From DATCZB01 sp035513215 (GTDB taxonomy: Bacteria > Pseudomonadota > Gammaproteobacteria > Steroidobacterales > Rariloculaceae): DNA of 62,118 nt. Location: assembly GCA_035513215.1 (NCBI GenBank), contig DATKCK010000064.1, positions 1 through 62,118 of the forward strand. The letters run 5' to 3'. Positions 35,562-45,579 of the stretch are shown in pieces (position 1 is the first letter of the stretch; the number at the start of each line of letters is the position of its first letter). The notes under the pieces were generated by a model. That model ran no database searches. It saw nothing but the letters and a program-made list of their open reading frames with translations, and was not told the origin of the DNA. The translations under genes were made by a program, and so were the position numbers.

Positions 35562-37493
35562 ATGCCCGCTGATGCCGTATGGTCGCCGAGTGCCGACCGC
35601 GTCGAGTCGTCTCGACTCAGGAGTTTCATCGATCGCTTCGCGCCTGGCCTCGATGACTACTCCACGCTGCATCACTGGAGCATCACGCAGCCGGCCAGGT
35701 TCTGGCAGGCCGTGGCGGATCATTGCGGTCTCAGGCTCGCGAGCGAGCCGGGATCGATCGTCGAGGATTTCGACAGGATGCCGGGCGCGCGCTGGTTCGA
35801 AGGCGCGCGGCTCAACTACGCCGACAATCTGCTCTCCGGCGACGCCGATCGAACGGCGATCGCTTTCGTCAACGAGCGCGGCGAACGGCGCGAGCTCTCG
35901 ATCGGCGAATTGCGGCGCCAGGTCGCGGCGGTTGCGACGGCGCTCGAGTCTTTCGGTATCGGGGAGGGCGACCGCGTCGCCGGCATCCTGCCGAACTCAC
36001 CGGACTGCGTAATCGCCGCGCTCGCGACGGCAAGCATCGGCGCCGTCTGGTCGAGCTGCTCGCCGGATTTCGGACCCGAGAGCCTGCTCGACCGGCTGCG
36101 GCAGATCGAGCCGAAGGCGGTCTTCGGCGTCGACGGCTACCGCTACGGCGGCAAGACGATCGATTGCCTGCCGAGGCTCGCGCAGGTCGCCGCCGAGCTG
36201 CCGTCGGTCGATCGAGTCGTCGTCAGCCCTTACCTCGGCTCAGGCCTGGCGAGCCTGCCGGATGCCGTTCCGTTCCCGGAGCTTCTTAAGGCCGATGCGC
36301 CACTAGCCTGCGCCGATGTCGCATTCGGACATCCGCTGTTCATCATGTTCTCCTCGGGCACGACGGGACCGCCGAAGTGCATCGTGCACGGCGTCGGCGG
36401 CACGCTGCTACAACACCTCAAGGAGCACCAGCTCCATTGCGACATCAAGCCCGGCGACCGTGTCTTTTACTACACGACGACGGGCTGGATGATGTGGAAC
36501 TGGCTGCTGTCGACTCTCGCTTCGGGCGCGACGCTCGTCTTGTACGATGGCGCGCCGCTCGATCCGGATCCCGGCGTGCTCTGGCGTCTGATCGAGGACG
36601 AGGGCGTGACGGCCTTCGGCACGAGCGCCCGCTACCTGAGCGCGCTCGAGAAGACGGGTTTCGAGCCGGCGAGGAACGCGTCGCTCGAGTGTCTCAGGAC
36701 GATCTTCTCGACTGGCTCGCCGCTCGCGCCCTCGAGTTTCGATTTCGTCTACGGCCACGTCAAAGCTGATCTGCATCTCGCCTCGATCTCGGGCGGCACT
36801 GACCTCATCTCGTGCTTCGTGCTCGGCAACCCGATGCTGCCCGTCTATCGCGGCGAGATTCAATGCAAGGGTCTCGGCATGGATGTTCGCATCCTCGATG
36901 AGACGGGCAGCGAGATCCGCGGCGCGAAAGGCGAGCTCGTCTGCGCCTCGCCGTTCCCGTCGATGCCGGTCGGCTTCTGGAATGATCCGACGGGATCGGC
37001 GTACCGGAGCGCCTACTTCGAGCGCTATCCGGGAGTATGGCATCACGGTGACTTCGCTGAGCTGACCGAGCACGGCGGAATCGTCATGTACGGGCGTTCG
37101 GATGCGACGCTGAATCCCGGCGGCATCCGAATCGGCACGGCCGAAATCTACCGCATACTCGAAAAGCTGCCCGCAATCGCCGACTCGGTCGTAATCGGCC
37201 AGTGCTGGGACGGCGATACGCGCATCGTCCTCTTCGTCGTTCCGGCGGCTCGACGCCCGCTCGATGACGCGCTGATCGCAACGATTCGCGATGCCCTGCG
37301 CTCGGGCGCGAGCCCGCATCACGTGCCGGCGAGAATCGTCGCCGTCAGCGACATTCCGAGAACGCTGAGCGGCAAGATCAGCGAACGCGCCGTTGTCGAT
37401 GCCGTTCACGGCCGCGAAGTCGCGAACCTGACGGCTCTGGCCAATCCCGACGCGCTTGCCGAGTTCAGGAACAGGGCGGAGCTCGGAACATGA
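35562..37493 (+). CDS. Acetoacetyl-CoA synthetase
   Basis: It activates acetoacetate to acetoacetyl-CoA with ATP, feeding ketone bodies or leucine breakdown products into central metabolism. The 643 residues fit this ANL-family enzyme. The adenylation motif is FSSGTTGPPK (263-272), with YTTTGWMMWNWLLS, SISGGTDLISCF and YGRSDATLNPGGIRIGTAEIYR further on, and the terminal lysine motif TLSGKISE. SISGGTDL and the N-terminal length favour acetoacetyl- over acetyl-CoA synthetase. It is coupled to zapE by an ATGA overlap. Confidence 0.93.
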   Translation: MPADAVWSPSADRVESSRLRSFIDRFAPGLDDYSTLHHWSITQPARFWQAVADHCGLRLASEPGSIVEDFDRMPGARWFEGARLNYADNLLSGDADRTAIAFVNERGERRELSIGELRRQVAAVATALESFGIGEGDRVAGILPNSPDCVIAALATASIGAVWSSCSPDFGPESLLDRLRQIEPKAVFGVDGYRYGGKTIDCLPRLAQVAAELPSVDRVVVSPYLGSGLASLPDAVPFPELLKADAPLACADVAFGHPLFIMFSSGTTGPPKCIVHGVGGTLLQHLKEHQLHCDIKPGDRVFYYTTTGWMMWNWLLSTLASGATLVLYDGAPLDPDPGVLWRLIEDEGVTAFGTSARYLSALEKTGFEPARNASLECLRTIFSTGSPLAPSSFDFVYGHVKADLHLASISGGTDLISCFVLGNPMLPVYRGEIQCKGLGMDVRILDETGSEIRGAKGELVCASPFPSMPVGFWNDPTGSAYRSAYFERYPGVWHHGDFAELTEHGGIVMYGRSDATLNPGGIRIGTAEIYRILEKLPAIADSVVIGQCWDGDTRIVLFVVPAARRPLDDALIATIRDALRSGASPHHVPARIVAVSDIPRTLSGKISERAVVDAVHGREVANLTALANPDALAEFRNRAELGT

Positions 37494-38587
37494 CGGGCCC
37501 GCGGGCCGAGTACGAGCGCCGCGTTGCCGCGGGCGCGCTCGAGCGGGACGCGGCGCAGCGACCGGCCGTCGAGGAGCTCGAGCGCCTCTATCGTGACCTC
37601 GAGTCGGCGCGGCGGCACGAGCGCTCGCTGACGGGCAGGCTCGCGAAGCTCGTCGGCCGGCCACTGCCGCCCGTGCGCGGCATCTATCTCCATGGCGGCG
37701 TCGGTCGCGGCAAGACGCTGCTGATGGACCTGTTCTTTCACTGCCTTCCTTTCGACGAGAAGAAAAGGCAGCACTTTCATCGATTCATGGCGTCCGTGCA
37801 CGACCGGTTGCGCCGGCTTCGCGATGCCGAGAACCCGCTCGATCTCGTTGCGGACGGCATTGCCGCGGAATGCCGAATCATCTGCTTCGACGAGTTCTTC
37901 GTCAGCGACATCGCCGACGCCATGATCCTCGGCAATCTGTTCTCGGCACTGTTCGAGCGCGGCGTGACGCTCGCCGCGACTTCCAATACCGCACCGCGGG
38001 ATCTCTATCGCGACGGCCTTCAGCGCTTGCGCTTCGTGCCGGCGATCGAAGCGATCGAAGCTCACACGGCCGTCATCGAGCTCGAGGGCAACCGGGATTA
38101 CCGGCTCAGAGTGCTCGAAGACGCGGCGGTCTATCTGTCGCCGGCCGACGAGGCCGCCGAGTCGCGTCTGGCAAGCGCCTTCGCGGCGATAGCTCCGGAC
38201 CGCGCCGATAAGGCGGGCCGCATGGAAATCCTCGGCCGGCCGGTCGAATACATTTGCCGCAGCGACGGCGTTGTCTGGCTCGATTTTCGCGCCATCTGCG
38301 ACGGCCCGCGCAGCCAGGACGACTACATCGAGCTTGCACGGGAGTTTCAGACCGTCGTCGTCTCGCGCGTGCCGCAGTTCAGGCCCGAGCTCGAGAATCA
38401 GGCACGCCGGTTCATCGCTCTCGTCGACGAATTCTACGACCGGCGCGTCAAACTGATCGTGTCGGCCGATGTTCCGCTCGAGGCGCTATACGACGGCCGC
38501 AAGCTAAGGCGCGAGTTTCAGAGAACGAGAAGCCGCCTCGTCGAGATGCAAAGCCACGGGTATCTGGCCTCCGCGCATCGCCCCTGA
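37490..38587 (+). CDS. zapE: Cell division protein ZapE (AFG1-like ATPase)
   Basis: This is an AFG1-family ATPase that in E. coli associates with the Z-ring under stress. The 365 residues contain Walker A GGVGRGKT (69-76), Walker B RIICFDEFF (about 136-144), sensor ATSNTAPRDLYRDGLQR and the C-terminal LIVSADVPLEALYDG segment. Its ATG overlaps the stop of the acetoacetyl-CoA synthetase gene, an unusual partner for zapE. It is convergent with kynA ten bases away. Confidence 0.95.
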   Translation: MTGPRAEYERRVAAGALERDAAQRPAVEELERLYRDLESARRHERSLTGRLAKLVGRPLPPVRGIYLHGGVGRGKTLLMDLFFHCLPFDEKKRQHFHRFMASVHDRLRRLRDAENPLDLVADGIAAECRIICFDEFFVSDIADAMILGNLFSALFERGVTLAATSNTAPRDLYRDGLQRLRFVPAIEAIEAHTAVIELEGNRDYRLRVLEDAAVYLSPADEAAESRLASAFAAIAPDRADKAGRMEILGRPVEYICRSDGVVWLDFRAICDGPRSQDDYIELAREFQTVVVSRVPQFRPELENQARRFIALVDEFYDRRVKLIVSADVPLEALYDGRKLRREFQRTRSRLVEMQSHGYLASAHRP

Positions 38588-38597
38588 GAGGAAGCGA

Positions 38598-39458
38598 TCA
38601 GGCGCCGATCCGCGTTCTGACCTCAGTCAACTCCGGAAAGAAAGCGATGTCGAGGTTCTTCCTCAGGAACCTGACGCCGGCCGTTCCGCCGGTGCCCGCC
38701 TTGTTGCCGATGATCCGTTCCACGGTCTTCATGTGGTGGAAGCGCCAGGACTGAAAGCTGATCTCGATGTCGACCAGCCTTTCGCAGATCTCGTAGGCAG
38801 CCCAATGCTCGTCGGGGCGCCGGTAGATGACCTCCAGAACATCGACGACGCCGGAATGCTGCTCGTAGCGCTCGGTCCAGTCTCGCCTGACCCGGTCCAC
38901 CGGCACGCGATGACCGACTCGATAGAGATAACGCAGGAACTCGTCGTAGACCGAAGGATTTTCCAGAGCCTGCTTCAACGCCCGATAGTAGGGCAGCTTG
39001 TGCCGGAACACCGGCAGCATGTTGCGGTCCTTGTTGCCGAGCTTGAACTCGACCAGGCGATACTGGAGCGACTGAAATCCCGATGCCGTGCCGAAGAGCT
39101 CGCGAAAGTCGGCATAGGCATGCGGCGTCAGCGTCGCGAGCACGGACCATTGCGATACGAGCTGCTGTTGCACCTCGTTGATGCGGGCCAGAATCTTGAT
39201 GCTGCGCGCAACCTGATCCACCCGCAGGCAATCGATGACGGCGTCGAGCTCGTGCAGGAACAGCTTGAGCCAAAGCTCGGCGACCTGATGCTGAATGATG
39301 AACAGCATCTCGTCGGGATGCTCGGGGTCGCTGATAGGACGCTGCGCATCGAGCAGCTTGTCGAGCTGCAGATAGGTATCGTACCGAACGCCGCCGGTAT
39401 CGATCTCCTTCGGTTCGGTGACGGGCTCGTTCTCGCCCTTGCCTGCGCCGGTCGTCAT
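38598..39458 (-). CDS. kynA: Tryptophan 2,3-dioxygenase
   Basis: This haem enzyme opens the tryptophan indole ring to N-formylkynurenine. From ATG 39458 (MTTGAGKGENEPV) it has 286 residues, the usual length; upstream in-frame ATG codons to 39506 lack a good ribosome site and overlap the intergenic region. Motifs include YDTYLQLDKLLDAQ, EMLFIIQHQVAELWLKL, GFQSLQYR and SFQSWRFHHMKTVERIIG, with the haem-ligand histidine in the last. Other kynurenine genes are not adjacent. It diverges from the GDH gene. Confidence 0.96.
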   Translation of the reverse strand: MTTGAGKGENEPVTEPKEIDTGGVRYDTYLQLDKLLDAQRPISDPEHPDEMLFIIQHQVAELWLKLFLHELDAVIDCLRVDQVARSIKILARINEVQQQLVSQWSVLATLTPHAYADFRELFGTASGFQSLQYRLVEFKLGNKDRNMLPVFRHKLPYYRALKQALENPSVYDEFLRYLYRVGHRVPVDRVRRDWTERYEQHSGVVDVLEVIYRRPDEHWAAYEICERLVDIEISFQSWRFHHMKTVERIIGNKAGTGGTAGVRFLRKNLDIAFFPELTEVRTRIGA

Positions 39459-39564
39459 CGTCTCTTTCCCACTACTCACCCCGTTTGGAGGTAGACTGCG
39501 CATCATAGACGTTCATCGACGCAACTGACACCTGCTACGCCGCAATGAAGACGCCGGACGCAAT

Positions 39565-42500
39565 ATGAGCGGCCCGCCGAACGCTCTCGAGCCCGCATTT
39601 ATCGAGAACTATTATCGATTCGCCACACCCGAGGACGTGCCGGAAAGCGCCGACGCGCGCAGGGCATTGGCTCTCGGCCATCTCGATTGGGGCAGGAATC
39701 GCGCCCGCGGCCGGATCAAGGTCCGCGTCTTCAATCCGGCAGGGGTCGGCTACGGATCGTCTCATACCGTCATCGAAACGGTCGCCGACGACAGCCCTTT
39801 CATCGTCGACTCGCTGACGATGCAGCTCAATGCCCTGAGTCAGGGCGTGCACGTCAAGCTCCATTGTGTGCTCGCCGTTGAGCGCGACGAGAACGGCGAG
39901 GTCAGAGCCTGCGGGCCGCCGGGATCCGGCGAGCCTTCCGCGGCAGCGACGGTGGAATCGTGGACGCACTTCGAGATACCGCGCGTGCCGGAAGCCGGCG
40001 AACGCCGCGCGATCGAGCGTCGATTGACCGCCAGCCTGCGTGACGTTCGTTCGGCCGTGCGCGACTGGCCGAGCATGCTGAGGAAGCTGCGACAGGCCGC
40101 CAAGCATCTCGGCCAATTCGAGAAGGGCAAGGATGTCGAGGAGTCCATCATGTTCCTCGACTGGCTCGCAGATCATCATTTCACGCTGCTCGGTTACTGC
40201 GAGCTCGCCACGGAGCGGAAGCAAACCGCTCTCGGCCTCCTCAAGAGCTCGAAGCGGCGAGATGCGCTGCGCCGGAACAAAGGCAGCAAGACCGGCGGCA
40301 GGGGACCGCTGACGATAACCAAAGCGCCGATAAGATCGACGGTCCACCGCCCTGCCCTGCTCGACGATATCGGAGTCGATGCTTACGACGATGCCGGCCG
40401 CATCACCGGCGAGCACCGCTTCGTGGGGCTTTTCACGTCGGCGGCGTACAGCGAGCGCCCGAGAAACATCCCGCTCGTGCGATCCAAAGTGGAGGCGGTA
40501 CTGCGCCGGTCGGGCCTCGACCCGAGCTCCCATCGCGGCAAGTCGCTCACACACATTCTCGACACCTTTCCGCGCGACGAGCTGATTCAGGTACGAATAC
40601 CGGAGCTCGAACGGATCGGCATCTCGATTCTCAACATCGAGGAGCGGCGAAAGACGCGGCTCTTCGTCAGCGAAAGCGCTTACGGCGACTTCTATTTCTG
40701 TCTCGTGTATCTGCCGCGCGATGCATACAGCACGAAGTCCCGCTTGCGAATCGAAGCATTCCTGATGGAAGCTCTCGGCGGCGACATCGTCGAGAGTCGG
40801 CCGTCGATTTCCGAGTCGACCCTTGCGCGCCTGGCGCTGACGATTCACCGGAAGGATCGCGGCTCGCGCCTCGGCAACGTCGATCGGCTCGAGCGGCGGC
40901 TCGTCGAGGTGGCAACGTCCTGGATCGACAGGGCAAGGCTCGCGCTGCTCGCGAGCTTCCCGGAGCAGCAGGCGCTCGAGCTGCACCATCGTTTCGCCGG
41001 GGGCTTTCCTGTCGCTTACCAGGAGACCGTGCGCGGCGAGCGGATCAGCCGGGATTTCGCCGCGGTCGCCGAGATCGCCGACGGCAGGGAAGCGGAGCAC
41101 TACGAGCTCGTCGCCGACGGCACGAAGGCGACCTTTACGGTTTTTTCGGGCGACCGCCCGGCGCCGCTCTACCTGACCAATCCCGTGCTCGAAAATATGG
41201 GAGTCAGGCTGCTCCAGGAGACGAGCTACGAGGTCGACCTTTCCGAGCGGGCGATCCGGATTCAGGATTTCATCATCGAATCCGGCCACGGCGAGGCGCT
41301 CGACTCCGAGGATCTCGAGCAGCGATTCAAGGAATGCTTCGCCGGAGCGCTGCGCGGCTCGATCGAGAACGACGGCTTCAATCAGCTCATCGTCTCCGCC
41401 GGTCTCGACTGGCAGCAGGTCGTCGTGCTGCGAGCCTACTGCAAATACCTGCTCCAGTGCCGCGCGCAGTACAGCCAGGCTTACATGCTCGAGACGCTCA
41501 GGCGGCATCCCGCGATCGTGCGAGCTTTCGCTGCGCTCTTCGACTGCCACTTCAACCCGTCGCTGGAGGAATCCGAGCGCGAGCGCGAAGTGCAAAAATA
41601 CCTCGCGATCATTCGCGACGCCCTCGATCGGGCGAATAGCCTCGACGAGGACCGGATTCTGAGATCCTTTTCGGCCGCGATCGAGGCAACGCTGCGCACG
41701 AATTTCTATCAGCGGCCGCACGACGAGCCCAAGCCGTATCTGTCCTTCAAGCTCGACCCGGCGCGGATTCCCGACATGCCGGAGCCACGGCCGAAATTCG
41801 AGATATTCGTCTACTCGCCGCTCGTCGAGGGCGCCCACCTGCGCGGCGGCACGGTGGCGCGCGGCGGCCTGCGCTGGTCGGACCGGCGCGAGGATTTCAG
41901 GACCGAGGTACTCGCCCTGATGAAGGCGCAACGCGTCAAGAACACGGTCATCGTTCCGACCGGCGCCAAGGGCGGCTTCGTTCTCAAGAATCCGCCGGAA
42001 GACCGGCCGGCGCTGCAGCAACACGCCGTCGATTGCTACCGCAACTTCCTGCGGGGCCTTTTGGATCTGACCGACAACATCGTCGACAACCGGACCGTCG
42101 CTCCACCCTCGACCGTCTGCCGCGACGCTCCCGATCCCTACCTCGTCGTGGCGGCCGACAAGGGCACGGCGACCTTCTCCGACACGGCCAATGCCGTCGC
42201 CGCCGAGTACGGCTTCTGGCTCGGCGACGCGTTCGCGTCGGGCGGCTCGGCCGGGTACGACCACAAGAAGATGGGCATCACGGCACGCGGCGCCTGGGAG
42301 TCGGTCAAGCGGCATTTCCGCGAGATCGGCATCGATACGCAGCAAAGGCCCTTTACGGTGACTGGCATCGGCGACATGAGCGGCGACGTCTTCGGCAACG
42401 GCATGCTGCTTTCCAATCAGATTCGGCTGATTGCAGCGTTCAATCACAGGCACGTTTTCGTCGACCCGAATCCCGACCCCGCGCGAAGCTATGCCGAAAG

Positions 42501-44241
42501 GAAACGGCTCTTCGCCTTGCCGCGCTCCGGCTGGGACGACTACGACCCGAAGCTGCTGTCGCCGGGCGGCGGCACCTACGATCGCAAGGCCAAGTCGATC
42601 CAGCTGTCGCCGGAGGCCCGCGCCGCATTGGGTATCGCCGAATCCGAGCTGACCCCGCCCGAGCTCATCCGGCGCATCCTGCAAGCGCCGGTGGATCTGC
42701 TCTTCAACGGCGGCATCGGCACCTATGTCAAGGCATCGACCGAGCCGCACGGCGAAGCCGCCGATCCGGCCAACGATCAGTTGCGCATCAACGGCAACGA
42801 GCTCGGCGCGAAAATCGTCGCCGAAGGCGGGAACCTCGGGCTCACTCAACGCGGCCGCATCGAGTACGCGCTCGCAGGAGGCCGGATCAACACCGACTTC
42901 ATCGACAATTCCGGCGGCGTCGATTCCTCGGATCGGGAAGTCAACATCAAGATACTGCTGGCCGACGCGATCCGCCGTGGGCAGCTTGCACCGGGCCGCC
43001 GCAACGCCCTGCTCGCCTCGATGACCGACGAGGTCGCCGAGCTCGTGCTGGCCAGCAACTACGCGCAGACGCAGGCGTTGTCGATGATGCAGACCAAGGC
43101 GCGCGAGCGCATCGGCGAGCATGCCCGGCTGATCCGCATGCTCGAGTCGCGCGGGCTACTGAACCGCACGCTCGAGTTTCTGCCGGGCGAAGAAGAAATC
43201 GACGAGCGCAGGCGCAACGGTACGGGCTTCACGCGCCCGGAGCTCGCCGTGATTCTGAGCTACGCGAAGATCGAGCTCTACGACAGCCTCGCGGCCACCG
43301 ACATTCCCGACGAGGAATACTGCCAGGCCGAGGTCTTCGCCTATTTCCCGGAGCGTCTGCGCAAGCGGTTCGCGGATTCCATCCGCGCGCATCGATTGCG
43401 GCGCGAGATCGCCGCCATGCTGATTTCGAGCAGCATGGTCAACCGAATGGGGCCGGTCTTTGCGCTGCGTTCCGAGCACGACACGGGCGCCGATGCTGCG
43501 GATGTCGCTCGGGCCTATGCGATCGTCCGCGGAATATTCGACACGCGCGAGATCTGGCGCGCTGTCGAGCAGCTCGATGGTCACGTCGAGGCCGCGGTGC
43601 AGTACGAGTGCTTCAACGAATGCAGCCGAATGATCCGGCGCGCCGTCTACTGGTTCCTGCACCGGCGGAACCAGAGCCTCGATATCGAGCAAAGCATCGC
43701 TCGCAGGCGAGCCGAAGTCGCCGCCGTGCTTGGCGAGCTGCCAGCCGTGCTCTGCGGCTGGTCGCGCCGCAGCTATGAGCGCGACGTCGAGAGCTTCGAG
43801 GCGCTCGGCGTGCCGGGCCGGCTCGCCGGACGCATCGCATCGCTTCGATCGATGACGCCGCTGCTCGACATTGCCGAGCTCGCGAGCGATTTCGCCGTCG
43901 ATGCGCTGACGGTCGCGCGACTGTATTTCGAGCTCGGCCGCGGGCTGCGGCTGGACTGGATTCGCGAGCAGATCGAGGATCTCGAGGTCGAGGGGCAATG
44001 GCGCGCGTTGGCTCGCGGCACGCTGCGCGAAACGCTCGATCGCGAGCAGAGGATGCTGCTGCAAGGCGTGTTGAAGAGCGCCACGGACGGCGACTACGGT
44101 GCCGCGCTGGCCGAGTGGCTCGCGGCGACGACTGCCGAGATTGCGCGGCTCAAGCGAACGCTCGATGAGATGCAGGCATCGGGGCAGATGGACTTCGCGA
44201 CGCTGTCGATCGCGCTGAGGGAAGTCGGTCGGCTGCGCTGA
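39565..44241 (+). CDS. gdhB: NAD-specific glutamate dehydrogenase, large (about 180 kDa) type
   Basis: It deaminates glutamate to 2-oxoglutarate and ammonia. At 1558 residues it belongs to the large NAD-GDH class (about 1,600 residues), with a long N-terminal ACT-type regulatory region, a central catalytic domain (about 750-1,250) and a C-terminal regulatory region. RGGLRWSDRREDFRTEV, VPTGAKGGFVLKN, DKGTATFSDTAN and GIGDMSGDVFGNGML mark the catalytic core. An eight-codon frame (39545-39568) overlaps the start codon as ATGA. A 1,195-codon open frame on the opposite strand is a composition artefact. Confidence 0.96.
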   Translation: MSGPPNALEPAFIENYYRFATPEDVPESADARRALALGHLDWGRNRARGRIKVRVFNPAGVGYGSSHTVIETVADDSPFIVDSLTMQLNALSQGVHVKLHCVLAVERDENGEVRACGPPGSGEPSAAATVESWTHFEIPRVPEAGERRAIERRLTASLRDVRSAVRDWPSMLRKLRQAAKHLGQFEKGKDVEESIMFLDWLADHHFTLLGYCELATERKQTALGLLKSSKRRDALRRNKGSKTGGRGPLTITKAPIRSTVHRPALLDDIGVDAYDDAGRITGEHRFVGLFTSAAYSERPRNIPLVRSKVEAVLRRSGLDPSSHRGKSLTHILDTFPRDELIQVRIPELERIGISILNIEERRKTRLFVSESAYGDFYFCLVYLPRDAYSTKSRLRIEAFLMEALGGDIVESRPSISESTLARLALTIHRKDRGSRLGNVDRLERRLVEVATSWIDRARLALLASFPEQQALELHHRFAGGFPVAYQETVRGERISRDFAAVAEIADGREAEHYELVADGTKATFTVFSGDRPAPLYLTNPVLENMGVRLLQETSYEVDLSERAIRIQDFIIESGHGEALDSEDLEQRFKECFAGALRGSIENDGFNQLIVSAGLDWQQVVVLRAYCKYLLQCRAQYSQAYMLETLRRHPAIVRAFAALFDCHFNPSLEESEREREVQKYLAIIRDALDRANSLDEDRILRSFSAAIEATLRTNFYQRPHDEPKPYLSFKLDPARIPDMPEPRPKFEIFVYSPLVEGAHLRGGTVARGGLRWSDRREDFRTEVLALMKAQRVKNTVIVPTGAKGGFVLKNPPEDRPALQQHAVDCYRNFLRGLLDLTDNIVDNRTVAPPSTVCRDAPDPYLVVAADKGTATFSDTANAVAAEYGFWLGDAFASGGSAGYDHKKMGITARGAWESVKRHFREIGIDTQQRPFTVTGIGDMSGDVFGNGMLLSNQIRLIAAFNHRHVFVDPNPDPARSYAERKRLFALPRSGWDDYDPKLLSPGGGTYDRKAKSIQLSPEARAALGIAESELTPPELIRRILQAPVDLLFNGGIGTYVKASTEPHGEAADPANDQLRINGNELGAKIVAEGGNLGLTQRGRIEYALAGGRINTDFIDNSGGVDSSDREVNIKILLADAIRRGQLAPGRRNALLASMTDEVAELVLASNYAQTQALSMMQTKARERIGEHARLIRMLESRGLLNRTLEFLPGEEEIDERRRNGTGFTRPELAVILSYAKIELYDSLAATDIPDEEYCQAEVFAYFPERLRKRFADSIRAHRLRREIAAMLISSSMVNRMGPVFALRSEHDTGADAADVARAYAIVRGIFDTREIWRAVEQLDGHVEAAVQYECFNECSRMIRRAVYWFLHRRNQSLDIEQSIARRRAEVAAVLGELPAVLCGWSRRSYERDVESFEALGVPGRLAGRIASLRSMTPLLDIAELASDFAVDALTVARLYFELGRGLRLDWIREQIEDLEVEGQWRALARGTLRETLDREQRMLLQGVLKSATDGDYGAALAEWLAATTAEIARLKRTLDEMQASGQMDFATLSIALREVGRLR

Positions 44242-44261
44242 GTCACCGGTACAATAAGCGC

Positions 44262-45032
44262 ATGACAGGCACGAAGACCCCGGGCAAGCTGGTCATGATC
44301 CGCCATGGCCAGAGCGAATGGAATCTCAGGAACCTTTTCACCGGCTGGACCGATGTCGATCTGACCGAGCAGGGGATGGCCGAGGCGCGCGCAGGCGCCA
44401 GGACGCTGCTCGAGGAGCAGCTCGAGTTCGATATCGCGTTCACCTCGGTGCTCAAGCGCGCGATTCGCACGCTCTGGCTGATGCTCGACGAGATGGATGC
44501 GATGTGGATCCCGGTCGAGCGTCAGTGGCGCCTCAACGAGCGCCACTATGGCGCGCTCCAGGGCCTCGACAAGGCCGAGACGACCGCGCGGCACGGCGCC
44601 GACCAGGTCAAGATCTGGCGGCGCAGCTACGACATCGCGCCGCCGCCGCTCGCCGACGAAGACGACCGCCACCCGCGCCATGACAAGCGCTATCGCAACA
44701 TCGACCCCGCCGAGCTGCCGGCGACGGAGTCCCTGAAGACCACGCTCGACCGCGTACGCCCCTACTGGGAGAGCCGGATCGTCCCCGAGCTTCGCCAGGG
44801 GAGGAACGTGCTGATTGCGGCCCACGGCAACAGCCTGCGCGCGCTCGTCAAGATGCTCGAGCGCATCTCTGACAGCGACATCACCGAGTTCAACATCCCG
44901 ACCGGCGCGCCGCGGATCTATGAATTCGATGCCGCCATGACGACGATTCGCGGTGAATATCTCGGCGATGCCGAAGCGATCGCGGCCGCGGCGAAGGCCG
45001 TCGCCGAGCAGGCCGGCGCCGGGTCGGGCTGA
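44262..45032 (+). CDS. gpmA: 2,3-bisphosphoglycerate-dependent phosphoglycerate mutase
   Basis: This glycolytic enzyme interconverts 3- and 2-phosphoglycerate. The 256 residues include the phosphohistidine motif LVMIRHGQSEWN (H15), NLFTGWTDVDLTEQG, RQWRLNERHYGALQGLDK and the second catalytic histidine in LIAAHGNSLRALV. It follows the GDH gene by about 20 bases on the same strand and precedes the carbonic anhydrase-like gene. Confidence 0.97.
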   Translation: MTGTKTPGKLVMIRHGQSEWNLRNLFTGWTDVDLTEQGMAEARAGARTLLEEQLEFDIAFTSVLKRAIRTLWLMLDEMDAMWIPVERQWRLNERHYGALQGLDKAETTARHGADQVKIWRRSYDIAPPPLADEDDRHPRHDKRYRNIDPAELPATESLKTTLDRVRPYWESRIVPELRQGRNVLIAAHGNSLRALVKMLERISDSDITEFNIPTGAPRIYEFDAAMTTIRGEYLGDAEAIAAAAKAVAEQAGAGSG

Positions 45033-45054
45033 TCGTCGGCCGGCGAGGAACGGC

Positions 45055-45576
45055 ATGCTCTACGCGCTCGGATTCCATTCGCCGGTATCGGCCAGCGGCG
45101 AGTACTTCGTCGCGCCCAGCGCAGCAGTCATCGGCCGCGTTCACCTCGGCCGTGACGCGAGCGTCTGGTTCGGCGCGGTGCTGCGCGGCGACACCAACGA
45201 GATCGAGATCGGCGACAGCACCAACATTCAGGACAACGCCGTCGTGCACGTCGATGATGACGCGCCGGCGCGGCTCGGCGACAACGTCACCGTCGGACAC
45301 TCGGCCGTCGTGCACGGCTGCACCGTCGGCAGCGGATCGCTGATCGGCATCGGCGCGACGATACTGAGTCATGCCGACATCGGCGCTTTCTGCATCGTCG
45401 GCGCCGGCGCCCTGATCACAGAGCGCAAGCAGTTTCCGGACCGCTCGCTGATCATCGGCGCTCCCGCGAAACGCGTTCGCGAGGTCACCGACGAGGAGGT
45501 CGAAATGCTGAAGCTAAGCGCGGCGCATTACGCCGCGCTCGGCCAGCGTTATCGCGGCGAGCTCAAGCGGCTCTAA
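45055..45576 (+). CDS. Gamma-class carbonic anhydrase-like hexapeptide protein
   Basis: This is a left-handed beta-helix trimer of the YrdA/PaaY group, possibly hydrating CO2. From ATG 45055, after a GAGGAA ribosome site, it has 173 residues; the longer open frame from 44953 overlaps gpmA and is rejected. Hexapeptide repeats run through about 20-150. Zinc-ligand histidines are H65 (NAVVHVDD), H82 (VGHSAV) and H87 (VVHGC). The order gpmA then this gene suggests co-transcription. Activity in YrdA-type proteins is often weak. Confidence 0.92.
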   Translation: MLYALGFHSPVSASGEYFVAPSAAVIGRVHLGRDASVWFGAVLRGDTNEIEIGDSTNIQDNAVVHVDDDAPARLGDNVTVGHSAVVHGCTVGSGSLIGIGATILSHADIGAFCIVGAGALITERKQFPDRSLIIGAPAKRVREVTDEEVEMLKLSAAHYAALGQRYRGELKRL

Positions 45577-45579
45577 CTT

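Noticed and set aside
39535..43122. 1,195-codon open frame on the minus strand
   Set aside because: It is antisense to the NAD-glutamate dehydrogenase, which has clear family motifs. Long antisense frames arise from GC-rich codon use; the product has no recognisable motif.
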